Below are positions 20,021-29,228 of a stretch of 64,000 nt of DNA, one piece after another. The first letter of the stretch is position 1. Each line of letters opens with the position of its first letter. Under the pieces are notes generated by a model that saw only the letters and a list, made by a program, of their open reading frames with translations, was not told where the DNA came from and did no database searches. A program made the translations under genes and the position numbers. The DNA comes from Symsagittifera roscoffensis (taxonomy: Eukaryota > Xenacoelomorpha > Acoela > Convolutidae). The stretch lies in NCBI RefSeq assembly GCF_963678635.1, contig NC_087062.1, positions 37,104,052 through 37,168,051 on the forward strand, in the 5' to 3' direction.

Positions 20021-21197
20021 CCTTCACCGTGAAGGAGTTCAGATACAGAAAGTCGCAGCAAAACTTTAATTGGTCGCCCTTCTTTTTAGCCATCACTAAT
20101 CCACGCGCCCACGGTGATTTGGATGGTGCTATCATATCATACTCTAGTAAGGTCTCTATTTCTTTTCTACATGCATCCGATTTGTGTGGGGTCATACGCC
20201 TCGCCCCCTCCCTATGCGGCACCGCCGTCTCTTCAAGCTCTATATCATGTTCAACAAAATTACAACATCCAATATCTGCTTTATGTCTCGAAAAAACATC
20301 CTCATTCCTCTCTAGTACATCCTTGATGGCGTCGAGCTGTTCATCCGTTACCTTGCCCCTCAAGTGCTCTATTTCAGGTAAAACTGGTTTATCCATTTCC
20401 ATTTCCTCTAGTGTGGGTCTTTCTGGGAAATTGGAACAGCTCGAAAGTCCATCGTCTGTCTCTGACTTCAGTGACTTCACAAAACCTGATGAATCTTTTA
20501 ATTTCTTCAATCGTCTCAAGATACAAATCTTGCCCCTGTGATTGGGACATTCAAGTACTTCGTTCTCTTTTACATTTTCAGTGTTTTCATATCGAGTTTT
20601 CACAGGTAAAGCATATCCGAGCTTCATCCCCCTCTGGATTGTGATGAGTATGTCAAGAGTATTCAACAAGACACCGACGCAGAGGCCGCTCTTGGTTATC
20701 GAGAAGGATCTTCTTAAAACAGCAGCACTTTGACTGTTTGGATTTGGGACTATGCATACTTGCTTGTTATCACTTAGTTTCGTATAATTTTTCATCCGTA
20801 AGCTCACAATTGCCGCTTCTTTTGCTTTCAGCCTTACCCTCCTACTTAAGAATACCGGCGCTTTATTCTCATTTGCCATTATCAGATTTACCGGTTTAAT
20901 TACGTACTTCCTATCCGGGCTCCGTATCCTGAACATGGCATTGTTCAGATCAATCGTTACGTCGAACTTCCTGATGAAGTCTCTGTCTAAAATGAATTGG
21001 TCAGACTCATCTAGGTTCTCCGCCCCAAGAAAGCTCATCCACAGACTGCATTCCCCTAGATTTAGGGCTATTATTGGTGTTCTGCCTAGTACCCGCAGCG
21101 CCCCTTTGTTTGCAGCTGACAGCCGTATTCTTGATTCTATCAAATCTTCTTTGTCGAAACCCAATCGCTCCCAAGTTTCGATTGGTATAACACTCAA
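19947..21197 (-). pseudogene. Aspartic protease to RT fingers (416-aa frame), copy A
   Basis: Copy A of the protease-RT frame: same DTG triad just upstream of Met 21197 and the same T-run frameshift near 19962. Translation appears identical to copy B. Confidence 0.8.
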
Positions 21198-21233
21198 GAC
21201 GGCTCCCGTATCAAGTAACCCGCGTAACTGAGT

Positions 21234-22430
21234 CTACTTGTCACTTATGTCAAGCACGTGTGCTGATACGTCCGCCTCCGTCCCGATGAGCATTGCATCC
21301 TCTTCCAATATGGCGCAGTGTCCAATCAATCTCACTTTTAGTTCTTCCCTGCCCACGTAGATCTGCCCCGCTAAGTCTTCGTCACATGTTACCATAGTTT
21401 TCGTGTAGATGTTTATTCCATTTATGTTTAACATCACCTCATGCGGACCATAGGCTTCCGTGTACCTATTCTTGACGCGGACTGACTTGCTACCACCTCT
21501 TGTGAGTAGTGCCCTCAGGGCTCTAGAAGTTGTCTGCGGACTTATTGCACATAAGTGATCTGCGTACACATCGATGTGCATTATTGTCTGATCACTGGGT
21601 TCACTCAGGTTTCTCGTTAGTTCGTGGCCGCCCACAGTGATTATTGACATTATTCTGGCTCCGATCTTTGTTATGCCGAATGGTTTTCCCGTCACCATTT
21701 TTAGAGTGTTGCAATTTCCATTCCTTGTCGCTGCCACTTCGGCTTCTGGTATCGGCATCGACCTGCTTAACGTCTCGTTCAACTTCTGCCTTTCGATCTC
21801 CTGCTTTAGTCGTTGTTCGATCTCTTTCGTCGCTAGATCTTGTTTCACTTTGTTGATGGCTTCCGCCGCTGCCTTTCCATAGTTTTTTGCTAGAGGATTC
21901 TTGTTCTCGGCTTCTATGGCATTCTTGACTTGCACTACAGCCTTCATCGTTTTTGTCGGTAGTTCAGCACTCGGTGCCTCCGTGTTTTTTGTGTCAAACT
22001 CGGCTTGCCTGTTCCTCGTGTTCTGTACCGCCGCCAGCGCCAGCTTGTGTTTAGGGTGACTCTGGTTCTTCATTGCTTCCCAAAATAAAGGACATTCCAT
22101 CCTAAAGTGGCCCTCTTGATTGCAGAAGAAGCATCTTGCACCTATCTTGATGATCAGGCCGCTGTAGAACTCATGTTCTTCCGCCTGGCTCATATCTTCC
22201 TCATCGGGCGCATATCCAAGACTCTTCATGCCTTGCTTGTATGTCGTGCAATCCGCCACATGATGATCCGCTGACCCGCATTTTGCGCATGACCTGCGTT
22301 TGTCCATATCATCTCTAGGCTTGTACCATGATGACCTCAGTGGTTGACTCCCCCCTTGCATTTTCCTCTTCTCTGGGTACGAGTACTTCTTTGGTTTCAT
22401 CAACATGTACTCCCTTGATTTCTGCCTCAT
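21234..22430 (-). CDS. Nucleocapsid with two CCHC zinc knuckles (398 aa), copy A
   Basis: Copy A of the nucleocapsid/protease-start ORF. Same two CCHC knuckles and the same TAG at 21234-21236. A few amino acids differ from copy B in the linker and protease start. Confidence 0.82.
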   Translation of the reverse strand: MRQKSREYMLMKPKKYSYPEKRKMQGGSQPLRSSWYKPRDDMDKRRSCAKCGSADHHVADCTTYKQGMKSLGYAPDEEDMSQAEEHEFYSGLIIKIGARCFFCNQEGHFRMECPLFWEAMKNQSHPKHKLALAAVQNTRNRQAEFDTKNTEAPSAELPTKTMKAVVQVKNAIEAENKNPLAKNYGKAAAEAINKVKQDLATKEIEQRLKQEIERQKLNETLSRSMPIPEAEVAATRNGNCNTLKMVTGKPFGITKIGARIMSIITVGGHELTRNLSEPSDQTIMHIDVYADHLCAISPQTTSRALRALLTRGGSKSVRVKNRYTEAYGPHEVMLNINGINIYTKTMVTCDEDLAGQIYVGREELKVRLIGHCAILEEDAMLIGTEADVSAHVLDISDK

Positions 22431-22433
22431 CCC

Positions 22434-23273
22434 TTACGGCGTTGGTGCATTGTCTTTCGATAGTGTATAATATGTTGCTAACATTGTTCTCAAGTCGTCC
22501 TTTTTAACCTTATCGATAAATTTCGAGGCGATGCTGAAGTTCCTTCTATTTGCTGATTCTTCGGGATCACTCCTTCTTCTCAGGCTCTCAAGATCATCCA
22601 GGAACCGATCGATTGATTCATCGTCCCTCTGTCTTCTCTTTTCGTATCTCATCATAGCCTGGTGACCCTTCATTCCTGATCCGAATCGGTTCAACAATAT
22701 TTCGATGAATTTGTCTGCAGTATCACGTTCCTCTTCCTTCTTTGCAACTACACACTTTACCGCCCTGCCTTCTAAATTGCTGAGTATCGCTGTGCAGGCT
22801 TGTCTCTCGTCGTTCAAGTTGTCTTTTTCCAAATGTAGTCTAATGACTTCTACCCAAGTGTCGATGCATCTATCTGAGTCGTCCTTAAATTCTTTTGACT
22901 TCTTGAAGTTTTTCCTGGATTTGCATCCTCCTCTTTCACTCGAGTCCGTGTTCCTCGTAGCGAACGCTTCCAATGTCCTATTCATCATCTCCCAGGTGCT
23001 AGCCCACGTCATGGCATCAGGTCCCACATTGTTGCTTGTGGTGGAATCCCCCGGACCACTTGTCGTATTTGAGGCTCCACTCTTCATAATTGTCCTTGCC
23101 CCCCTGGACCTATGCTCGCTGCACCCCGGGGTAACGGTAACGGTGTTGACACCCGCTTGTTCCGTTGTAGTTCCACGAAATCGGCTCTGTTTCCCTGCGT
23201 TCGATCTGTTACCGGCTTGTCTTTTGAAGTAGAGTTTCTCAAGATGGCATCCAATTTGGCCTGTGTGGCACAT
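22434..23273 (-). CDS. Gag capsid region (279 aa), copy A
   Basis: Duplicate of the capsid ORF at 28389-29228, with identical translation and the same TAA end. It lies downstream of a truncated gag start. Confidence 0.72.
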   Translation of the reverse strand: MCHTGQIGCHLEKLYFKRQAGNRSNAGKQSRFRGTTTEQAGVNTVTVTPGCSEHRSRGARTIMKSGASNTTSGPGDSTTSNNVGPDAMTWASTWEMMNRTLEAFATRNTDSSERGGCKSRKNFKKSKEFKDDSDRCIDTWVEVIRLHLEKDNLNDERQACTAILSNLEGRAVKCVVAKKEEERDTADKFIEILLNRFGSGMKGHQAMMRYEKRRQRDDESIDRFLDDLESLRRRSDPEESANRRNFSIASKFIDKVKKDDLRTMLATYYTLSKDNAPTP

Positions 23274-24082
23274 TAACTCTCAGCCTGGTCTCTGCTCATT
23301 GTGTCCATTCTCGTCTCCAGGCTCCCTAATTTGATATTCACAGTGTCATACCGTTGCTTCTTTTCTTGCATGTCTTTTTTGATTTTCTTCTCTCTCTCCT
23401 TGTCTGTAGCCTCTACTTTGTCTGACATTTGTTGTAGCCTCTCTTCAGTTGCATTCGCCAGATTGCAGCAGTGATCCAGGCTCTCGTGCTTATTATATCT
23501 GATTTCATTTTTTAGCAATTCTCGATCCTCTTCGTTGCACTTCAGTTGTTTATCGATTTGTTCCAGCTCCGCCATCAAGTCACTCAGCTCAAGTAAAGGT
23601 GTTTTCTCTTGGTTAGCTGTTGTCCCATCTTCTTTTGTTGCCCCGTGGCTAGCTTTTGCCACAAGATCGACATGATCATCGTCTTGATTGTCCTCTGTTG
23701 CTACTGCAGAAACCGTTCCAAATGTCTTGCCTTTCTCGGTCGTAGGTGGTATTTCATCCTTCTCTCTTGGTTTCATTCCTACTATCATTGCAAGCCTCTC
23801 TGTGAACGACGTTCTTTTTGCATGATAGTCATCCTTTATCGTTTCCGGCGTGTTGCTCGTTGTATCATCTACAATGTCAATCGGCGAGAACTCCATCGTC
23901 TTCTTTTCTTGTTCTTCCACTTTCGGCATCGGTGTTGACTCTGTTGTTTCCCTCTCCAACTCGTCAACGCTCTGGTCTGGTGTCCCAAGATCAATTTCTG
24001 TAGCAGGTACCGTTCGTCCTTCTTCAGCGCTTACTTTCGTTTTGTTCTCTTTTGCGCTTCTTGTGTTGACCATACTCACCAA
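23273..24082 (-). pseudogene. Gag N-terminal coiled-coil protein, copy A, 5' truncated
   Basis: Second copy of the gag coiled-coil ORF. The duplication junction removes the first 41 codons; the apparent Met at 24082 lies in the junction spacer. It has no element promoter or original start and is probably a relic. The downstream TAATG overlap with the capsid ORF is kept. Confidence 0.7.
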
Positions 24083-24627
24083 AAAGTAATGAGAAAGAAC
24101 TTGGTACTGCAGTACGGTTTCCTTGATACTGCAGTTCTTTCAAGTTCTTCAGCTCCGCGCACCTCCTGCTGATCCAAGTTGTACGTTCCTGAGGAGGGAT
24201 CTGTTTGTATTTCCCTATATCGGTGCCTCATCTTCTCTTCAGCCAGTATCATGCATAGAGTATCTTGATCATCATTGCTTTTCTCTGAGGCTTCATCCCA
24301 TTCTTCACACTCCCCGGACAAATTTTCTTCTTCAGCATCTTCCTCTGCACTGTCCCTCTCCCCGGACTCTTGACTCAGTCCCAGGTGTTCAGCCTCCTCT
24401 TTGAATGCCACCTTCTTCTTCCTGACCATAGTCCTCTCATGTGTGTCCTCAGGGATCCTCTCAATCAATGACTGCACAACTTCTTTCCCATCAGGTTTCC
24501 TTTCTTTCGAGGCGTCCTCGCCAACATCCGCCCCATTTCTTCTCAATATCGTCACCTCTGGTTCTTCTTCACGCTTATTGTGTACTACAAGTTTATCGTC
24601 TGCCAGTTTCTCGAGTAATCTCATCAA
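24076..24627 (-). pseudogene. Acidic connection region, copy B, cut by duplication junction
   Basis: The first 169 or so codons match 17983-18672, then the frame runs into the 33-bp junction and gains a short unrelated tail. The integrase that should follow is absent here. Confidence 0.75.
24080..24112. other. 33-bp duplication junction with inverted flank sequence
   Basis: The spacer between copies A and B. Positions 24079-24102 are the exact reverse complement of 30039-30062, which is the sequence just beyond the end of copy B. The remaining bases include the 12-bp palindrome GTACTGCAGTAC. Such an inverted templated insertion is typical of template-switch repair rather than simple unequal crossing-over. 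Confidence 0.9.
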
Positions 24628-24636
24628 GTCTTCATT

Positions 24637-24992
24637 TTAATCTGCTTTTCCCGTTTCTACCTGGTTGAGATCATAGCCTTTTACCTTGAGCTTCTCCTTC
24701 ACAATTTTTGACTTGAGCATTATCCCCATTGGCATCCCTCGGGTTTTTTCAAGATTGTTTTCTCTGGACTTTCCTTTGGTAGTTCGGGGTGATCGTCTAT
24801 GGGTTTGCCAGACTTGTCGAGCCATCTCGTGAGTGGAAGACTATCATACGTTTCCTTATCCATGAAGGAGAAGCCATCTTTGATTTCTGGCCTATCCGCC
24901 TTCCTCTGTTCCTGTCTCTCGTAGAACTCCGTTTTCTTACTCAATCTGTCGGCATTTTGATGTTTGTCTCTCGACCTACGCTCAATTCTCAT
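24637..24992 (-). pseudogene. RNase H to integrase connection, first part, copy B
   Basis: Duplicate of 18682-19037, with the same two overlapping frames and a single Ile/Arg difference near the start. Confidence 0.65.
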
Positions 24993-25034
24993 GTTGTAAC
25001 CATCCAGGCGAATTATCCAACTCCCTATGTAGCT

Positions 25035-25502
25035 TTAATCCATTGAGTACGTTTTCAACCAGCTGAGTGCCCTGTTGTCGACTCGTAACCTAAACCGCTC
25101 GCTGCCTAGGTATGTCCTGTATTTCTCGACAAAGAAAACCACCTTCATCTCCGTATCACTCAAGACTTTACTCCCGTTGCTACTGGTCTCAAGACTGTCT
25201 TCGCATTCCACTCCTGCTCTTGATGGAGAATGCCAGAAATTGCTACTACCGATGCATCCGTATCCAGCACGTACATTCCCTTTTCCGTTGGCATCCCTAG
25301 CACCGGTGCTTCGCACAACTCCTTCTTTATTCTCAGGAATGATTCTTCCGCCGCGTTTTTCCACGTGAACTTCTTGCCTTTGTGCCTCATTAGTTGTTGC
25401 ATCGGGTACACCTTGTCCGCGTAACCCTTGATCAACTTCCTGTGGTAGTTCGCAAAACCCAGAAAGCTCATCAATTGATATTCCGTTTTTGGCGATTTTC
25501 AC
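25035..25502 (-). pseudogene. RNase H, frameshifted, copy B
   Basis: The N-terminal part is read in the 25160-25474 frame (LGFANYHRKLI, then the catalytic-type TDAS box). The C-terminal part (SKVLSDTEMK to RVDNRALSWL) is read in the 25035-25502 frame, whose own first half is out of frame. One missing base in the interval near 25190 separates them. Together they match the Ty3/gypsy RNase H that degrades the RNA of the RNA-DNA hybrid. Confidence 0.8.
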
Positions 25503-25975
25503 GTCAGAACCGCTTCTACTGCATCTGGGTCTGGTCTAATGCCATGTCTATACACCATCCTCCCCAGGCATTTTATCGAGTCCTTGAGTATTTCGCACTT
25601 CGATGGTTTGCATTTTAGTCCCGATCTCTTCATGCAGGCGAACACATTGTCCAGTCGTTCGATATGATCCTCTAGTGTCGGCGTCGCAATTACCACGTCA
25701 TCCACGTAGCACATTACCAGGTTGCCGTATTTCTTTGTCACACCAATCAATGCGTGTGCCATCAATCGTTGAAATGTGGCCATGGCGTTGCAAAGACCAA
25801 CAGACATCCTTTTCCATTGAAACAGCTCCAGCTCGCAGGCAACCCCTGTCTTGTCCCTGTCCTGCTTCCTCAGTGGTACCTGCGAAAAAGCTGATCCTAA
25901 ATCAAGAGTCGTAAAACAATTTTGCGTCCCCCAACTTCGAGAGGCTCTCATCTGTTCTAGGTATGGGATAGGCAT
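25499..25975 (-). pseudogene. Reverse transcriptase palm (158-aa frame), copy B
   Basis: Core RT motifs are clear: LDLGSAF (residues 24-30, first catalytic Asp), a VGLCNA-type motif (59-64), and the catalytic YVDD box (90-93). The enzyme would copy element RNA into cDNA in the particle. The frame ends at a TGA inside the RT-RNase H link and then continues in the same frame into RNase H, so this is a nonsense change in an otherwise collinear domain. Confidence 0.88.
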
Positions 25976-27152
25976 CCTTCACCGTGAAGGAGTTCAGATA
26001 CAGAAAGTCGCAGCAAAACTTTAATTGGTCGCCCTTCTTTTTAGCCATCACTAATCCACGCGCCCACGGTGATTTGGATGGTGCTATCATATCATACTCT
26101 AGTAAGGTCTCTATTTCTTTTCTACATGCATCCGATTTGTGTGGGGTCATACGCCTCGCCCCCTCCCTATGCGGCACCGCCGTCTCTTCAAGCTCTATAT
26201 CATGTTCAACAAAATTACAACATCCAATATCTGCTTTATGTCTCGAAAAAACATCCTCATTCCTCTCTAGTACATCCTTGATGGCGTCGAGCTGTTCATC
26301 CGTTACCTTGCCCCTCAAGTGCTCTATTTCAGGTAAAACTGGTTTATCCATTTCCATTTCCTCTAGTGTGGGTCTTTCTGGGAAATTGGAACAGCTCGAA
26401 AGTCCATCGTCTGTCTCTGACTTCAGTGACTTCACAAAACCTGATGAATCTTTTAATTTCTTCAATCGTCTCAAGATACAAATCTTGCCCCTGTGATTGG
26501 GACATTCAAGTACTTCGTTCTCTTTTACATTTTCAGTGTTTTCATATCGAGTTTTCACAGGTAAAGCATATCCGAGCTTCATCCCCCTCTGGATTGTGAT
26601 GAGTATGTCAAGAGTATTCAACAAGACACCGACGCAGAGGCCGCTCTTGGTTATCGAGAAGGATCTTCTTAAAACAGCAGCACTTTGACTGTTTGGATTT
26701 GGGACTATGCATACTTGCTTGTTATCACTTAGTTTCGTATAATTTTTCATCCGTAAGCTCACAATTGCCGCTTCTTTTGCTTTCAGCCTTACCCTCCTAC
26801 TTAAGAATACCGGCGCTTTATTCTCATTTGCCATTATCAGATTTACCGGTTTAATTACGTACTTCCTATCCGGGCTCCGTATCCTGAACATGGCATTGTT
26901 CAGATCAATCGTTACGTCGAACTTCCTGATGAAGTCTCTGTCTAAAATGAATTGGTCAGACTCATCTAGGTTCTCCGCCCCAAGAAAGCTCATCCACAGA
27001 CTGCATTCCCCTAGATTTAGGGCTATTATTGGTGTTCTGCCTAGTACCCGCAGCGCCCCTTTGTTTGCAGCTGACAGCCGTATTCTTGATTCTATCAAAT
27101 CTTCTTTGTCGAAACCCAATCGCTCCCAAGTTTCGATTGGTATAACACTCAA
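25902..27152 (-). pseudogene. Aspartic protease to RT fingers (416-aa frame), copy B
   Basis: The true open frame begins just after the upstream TAG and contains the Asp-Thr-Gly protease triad a few codons before the first Met at 27152. Protease strands follow, then a linker, and from about residue 330 the RT fingers with the Lys-rich motif leading into PYPIPR-like sequence. The frame ends prematurely at about 25902 because of one extra T in a TTTT run; the next RT segment continues one frame over. The lesion is shared with copy A. Confidence 0.8.
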
Positions 27153-27188
27153 GACGGCTCCCGTATCAAGTAACCCGCGTAACTGAGT

Positions 27189-28385
27189 CTACTTGTCACT
27201 TATGTCAAGCACGTGTGCTGATACGTCCGCCTCCGTCCCGATGAGCATTGCATCCTCTTCCAATATGGCGCAGTGTCCAATCAATCTCACTTTTAGTTCT
27301 TCCCTGCCCACGTAGATCTGCCCCGCTAAGTCTTCGTCACATGTTACCATAGTTTTCGTGTAGATGTTTATTCCATTTATGTTTAACATCACCTCATGCG
27401 GACCATAGGCTTCCGTGTACCTATTCTTGACGCGGACTGACTTGCTACCACCTCTTGTGAGTAGTGCCCTCAGGGCTCTAGAAGTTGTCTGCGGACTTAT
27501 TGCACATAAGTGATCTGCGTACACATCGATGTGCATTATTGTCTGATCACTGGGTTCACTCAGGTTTCTCGTTACTTCGTGGCCGCCCACAGTGATTATT
27601 GACATTAATCTGGCTCCGATCTTTGTTATGCCGAATGGTTTTCCCGTCACCATTTTTAGAGTGTTGCAATTTCCATTCCTTGTCGCTGCCACTTCGGCTT
27701 CTGGTATCGGCATCGACCTGCTTAACGTCTCGTTCAACTTCTGCCTTTCGATCTCCTGCTTTAGTCGTTGCTCGATCTCTTTCGTCGCTAGATCTTGTTT
27801 CACTTTGTTGATGGCTTCCGCCGCTGCCTTTCCATAGTTTTTTGCTAGAGGATTCTTGTTCTCGGCTTCTATGGCATTCTTGACTTGCACTACAGCCTTC
27901 ATCGTTTTTGTCGGTAGTTCAGCACTCGGTGCCTCCGTGTTTTTTGTGTCAAACTCGGCTTGCCTGTTCCTCGTGTTCTGTACCGCCGCCAGCGCCAGCT
28001 TGTGTTTAGGGTGACTCTGGTTCTTCATTGCTTCCCAAAATAAAGGACAGTCCATCCTAAAGTGGCCCTCTTGATTGCAGAAGAAGCATCTTGCACCTAT
28101 CTTGATGATCAGGCCGCTGTAGAACTCATGTTCTTCCGCCTGGCTCATATCTTCCTCATCGGGCGCATATCCAAGACTCTTCATGCCTTGCTTGTATGTC
28201 GTGCAATCCGCCACATGATGATCCGCTGACCCGCATTTTGCGCATGACCTGCGTTTGTCCATATCATCTCTAGGCTTGTACCATGATGACCTCAGTGGTT
28301 GACTCCCCCCTTGCATTTTCCTCTTCTCTGGGTACGAGTACTTCTTTGGTTTCATCAACATGTACTCCCTTGATTTCTGCCTCAT
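27189..28385 (-). CDS. Nucleocapsid with two CCHC zinc knuckles, running into protease (398 aa), copy B
   Basis: Two classical retroviral-type knuckles, C-x2-C-x4-H-x4-C, are visible: Cys48/Cys51/His56/Cys61 and Cys100/Cys103/His108/Cys113. They bind RNA in Gag nucleocapsids. A Lys/Gln/Glu-rich helical linker follows (about 170-245), then a beta-rich stretch (about 310-398) that looks like the start of the aspartic protease domain. The frame stops at a TAG (27189-27191) about eight codons before the DTG triad; element 2 is open there. Copy B has Asp where copy A has Glu just before the last knuckle Cys. Confidence 0.82.
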   Translation of the reverse strand: MRQKSREYMLMKPKKYSYPEKRKMQGGSQPLRSSWYKPRDDMDKRRSCAKCGSADHHVADCTTYKQGMKSLGYAPDEEDMSQAEEHEFYSGLIIKIGARCFFCNQEGHFRMDCPLFWEAMKNQSHPKHKLALAAVQNTRNRQAEFDTKNTEAPSAELPTKTMKAVVQVKNAIEAENKNPLAKNYGKAAAEAINKVKQDLATKEIEQRLKQEIERQKLNETLSRSMPIPEAEVAATRNGNCNTLKMVTGKPFGITKIGARLMSIITVGGHEVTRNLSEPSDQTIMHIDVYADHLCAISPQTTSRALRALLTRGGSKSVRVKNRYTEAYGPHEVMLNINGINIYTKTMVTCDEDLAGQIYVGREELKVRLIGHCAILEEDAMLIGTEADVSAHVLDISDK

Positions 28386-28388
28386 CCC

Positions 28389-29228
28389 TTACGGCGTTGG
28401 TGCATTGTCTTTCGATAGTGTATAATATGTTGCTAACATTGTTCTCAAGTCGTCCTTTTTAACCTTATCGATAAATTTCGAGGCGATGCTGAAGTTCCTT
28501 CTATTTGCTGATTCTTCGGGATCACTCCTTCTTCTCAGGCTCTCAAGATCATCCAGGAACCGATCGATTGATTCATCGTCCCTCTGTCTTCTCTTTTCGT
28601 ATCTCATCATAGCCTGGTGACCCTTCATTCCTGATCCGAATCGGTTCAACAATATTTCGATGAATTTGTCTGCAGTATCACGTTCCTCTTCCTTCTTTGC
28701 AACTACACACTTTACCGCCCTGCCTTCTAAATTGCTGAGTATCGCTGTGCAGGCTTGTCTCTCGTCGTTCAAGTTGTCTTTTTCCAAATGTAGTCTAATG
28801 ACTTCTACCCAAGTGTCGATGCATCTATCTGAGTCGTCCTTAAATTCTTTTGACTTCTTGAAGTTTTTCCTGGATTTGCATCCTCCTCTTTCACTCGAGT
28901 CCGTGTTCCTCGTAGCGAACGCTTCCAATGTCCTATTCATCATCTCCCAGGTGCTAGCCCACGTCATGGCATCAGGTCCCACATTGTTGCTTGTGGTGGA
29001 ATCCCCCGGACCACTTGTCGTATTTGAGGCTCCACTCTTCATAATTGTCCTTGCCCCCCTGGACCTATGCTCGCTGCACCCCGGGGTAACGGTAACGGTG
29101 TTGACACCCGCTTGTTCCGTTGTAGTTCCACGAAATCGGCTCTGTTTCCCTGCGTTCGATCTGTTACCGGCTTGTCTTTTGAAGTAGAGTTTCTCAAGAT
29201 GGCATCCAATTTGGCCTGTGTGGCACAT
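28389..29228 (-). CDS. Gag capsid region (279 aa), copy B
   Basis: The first 95 residues are low-complexity, Ser/Thr/Gly-rich. From about residue 135 a helical block begins with CIDTWVEVIRLHL and runs past a Phe-Gly-Ser-Gly segment to the end. It fits the retrotransposon Gag capsid type: same position, helical, and followed by zinc knuckles. The frame ends at a TAA where element 2 has an uninterrupted frame into the nucleocapsid, and the nucleocapsid ORF continues in the same frame after this stop. The TAA is therefore probably a nonsense mutation, although readthrough cannot be excluded. The start overlaps the previous stop by TAATG. Confidence 0.72.
   Translation of the reverse strand: MCHTGQIGCHLEKLYFKRQAGNRSNAGKQSRFRGTTTEQAGVNTVTVTPGCSEHRSRGARTIMKSGASNTTSGPGDSTTSNNVGPDAMTWASTWEMMNRTLEAFATRNTDSSERGGCKSRKNFKKSKEFKDDSDRCIDTWVEVIRLHLEKDNLNDERQACTAILSNLEGRAVKCVVAKKEEERDTADKFIEILLNRFGSGMKGHQAMMRYEKRRQRDDESIDRFLDDLESLRRRSDPEESANRRNFSIASKFIDKVKKDDLRTMLATYYTLSKDNAPTP

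Larger units (their letters stand above)
18158..24079. repeat. gag-pol tandem duplication, copy A (5,922 bp)
   Basis: This stretch recurs at an offset of 5,955 bp (5,922-bp repeat plus 33-bp spacer). About eight substitutions were seen by eye, including near 18174, 18598, 19035, 21628, 21656, 21831, 22098 and 23509. It spans the N-terminal coiled-coil gag ORF to the connection region between RNase H and integrase. Copy A is the one continuous with integrase. Confidence 0.95.
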
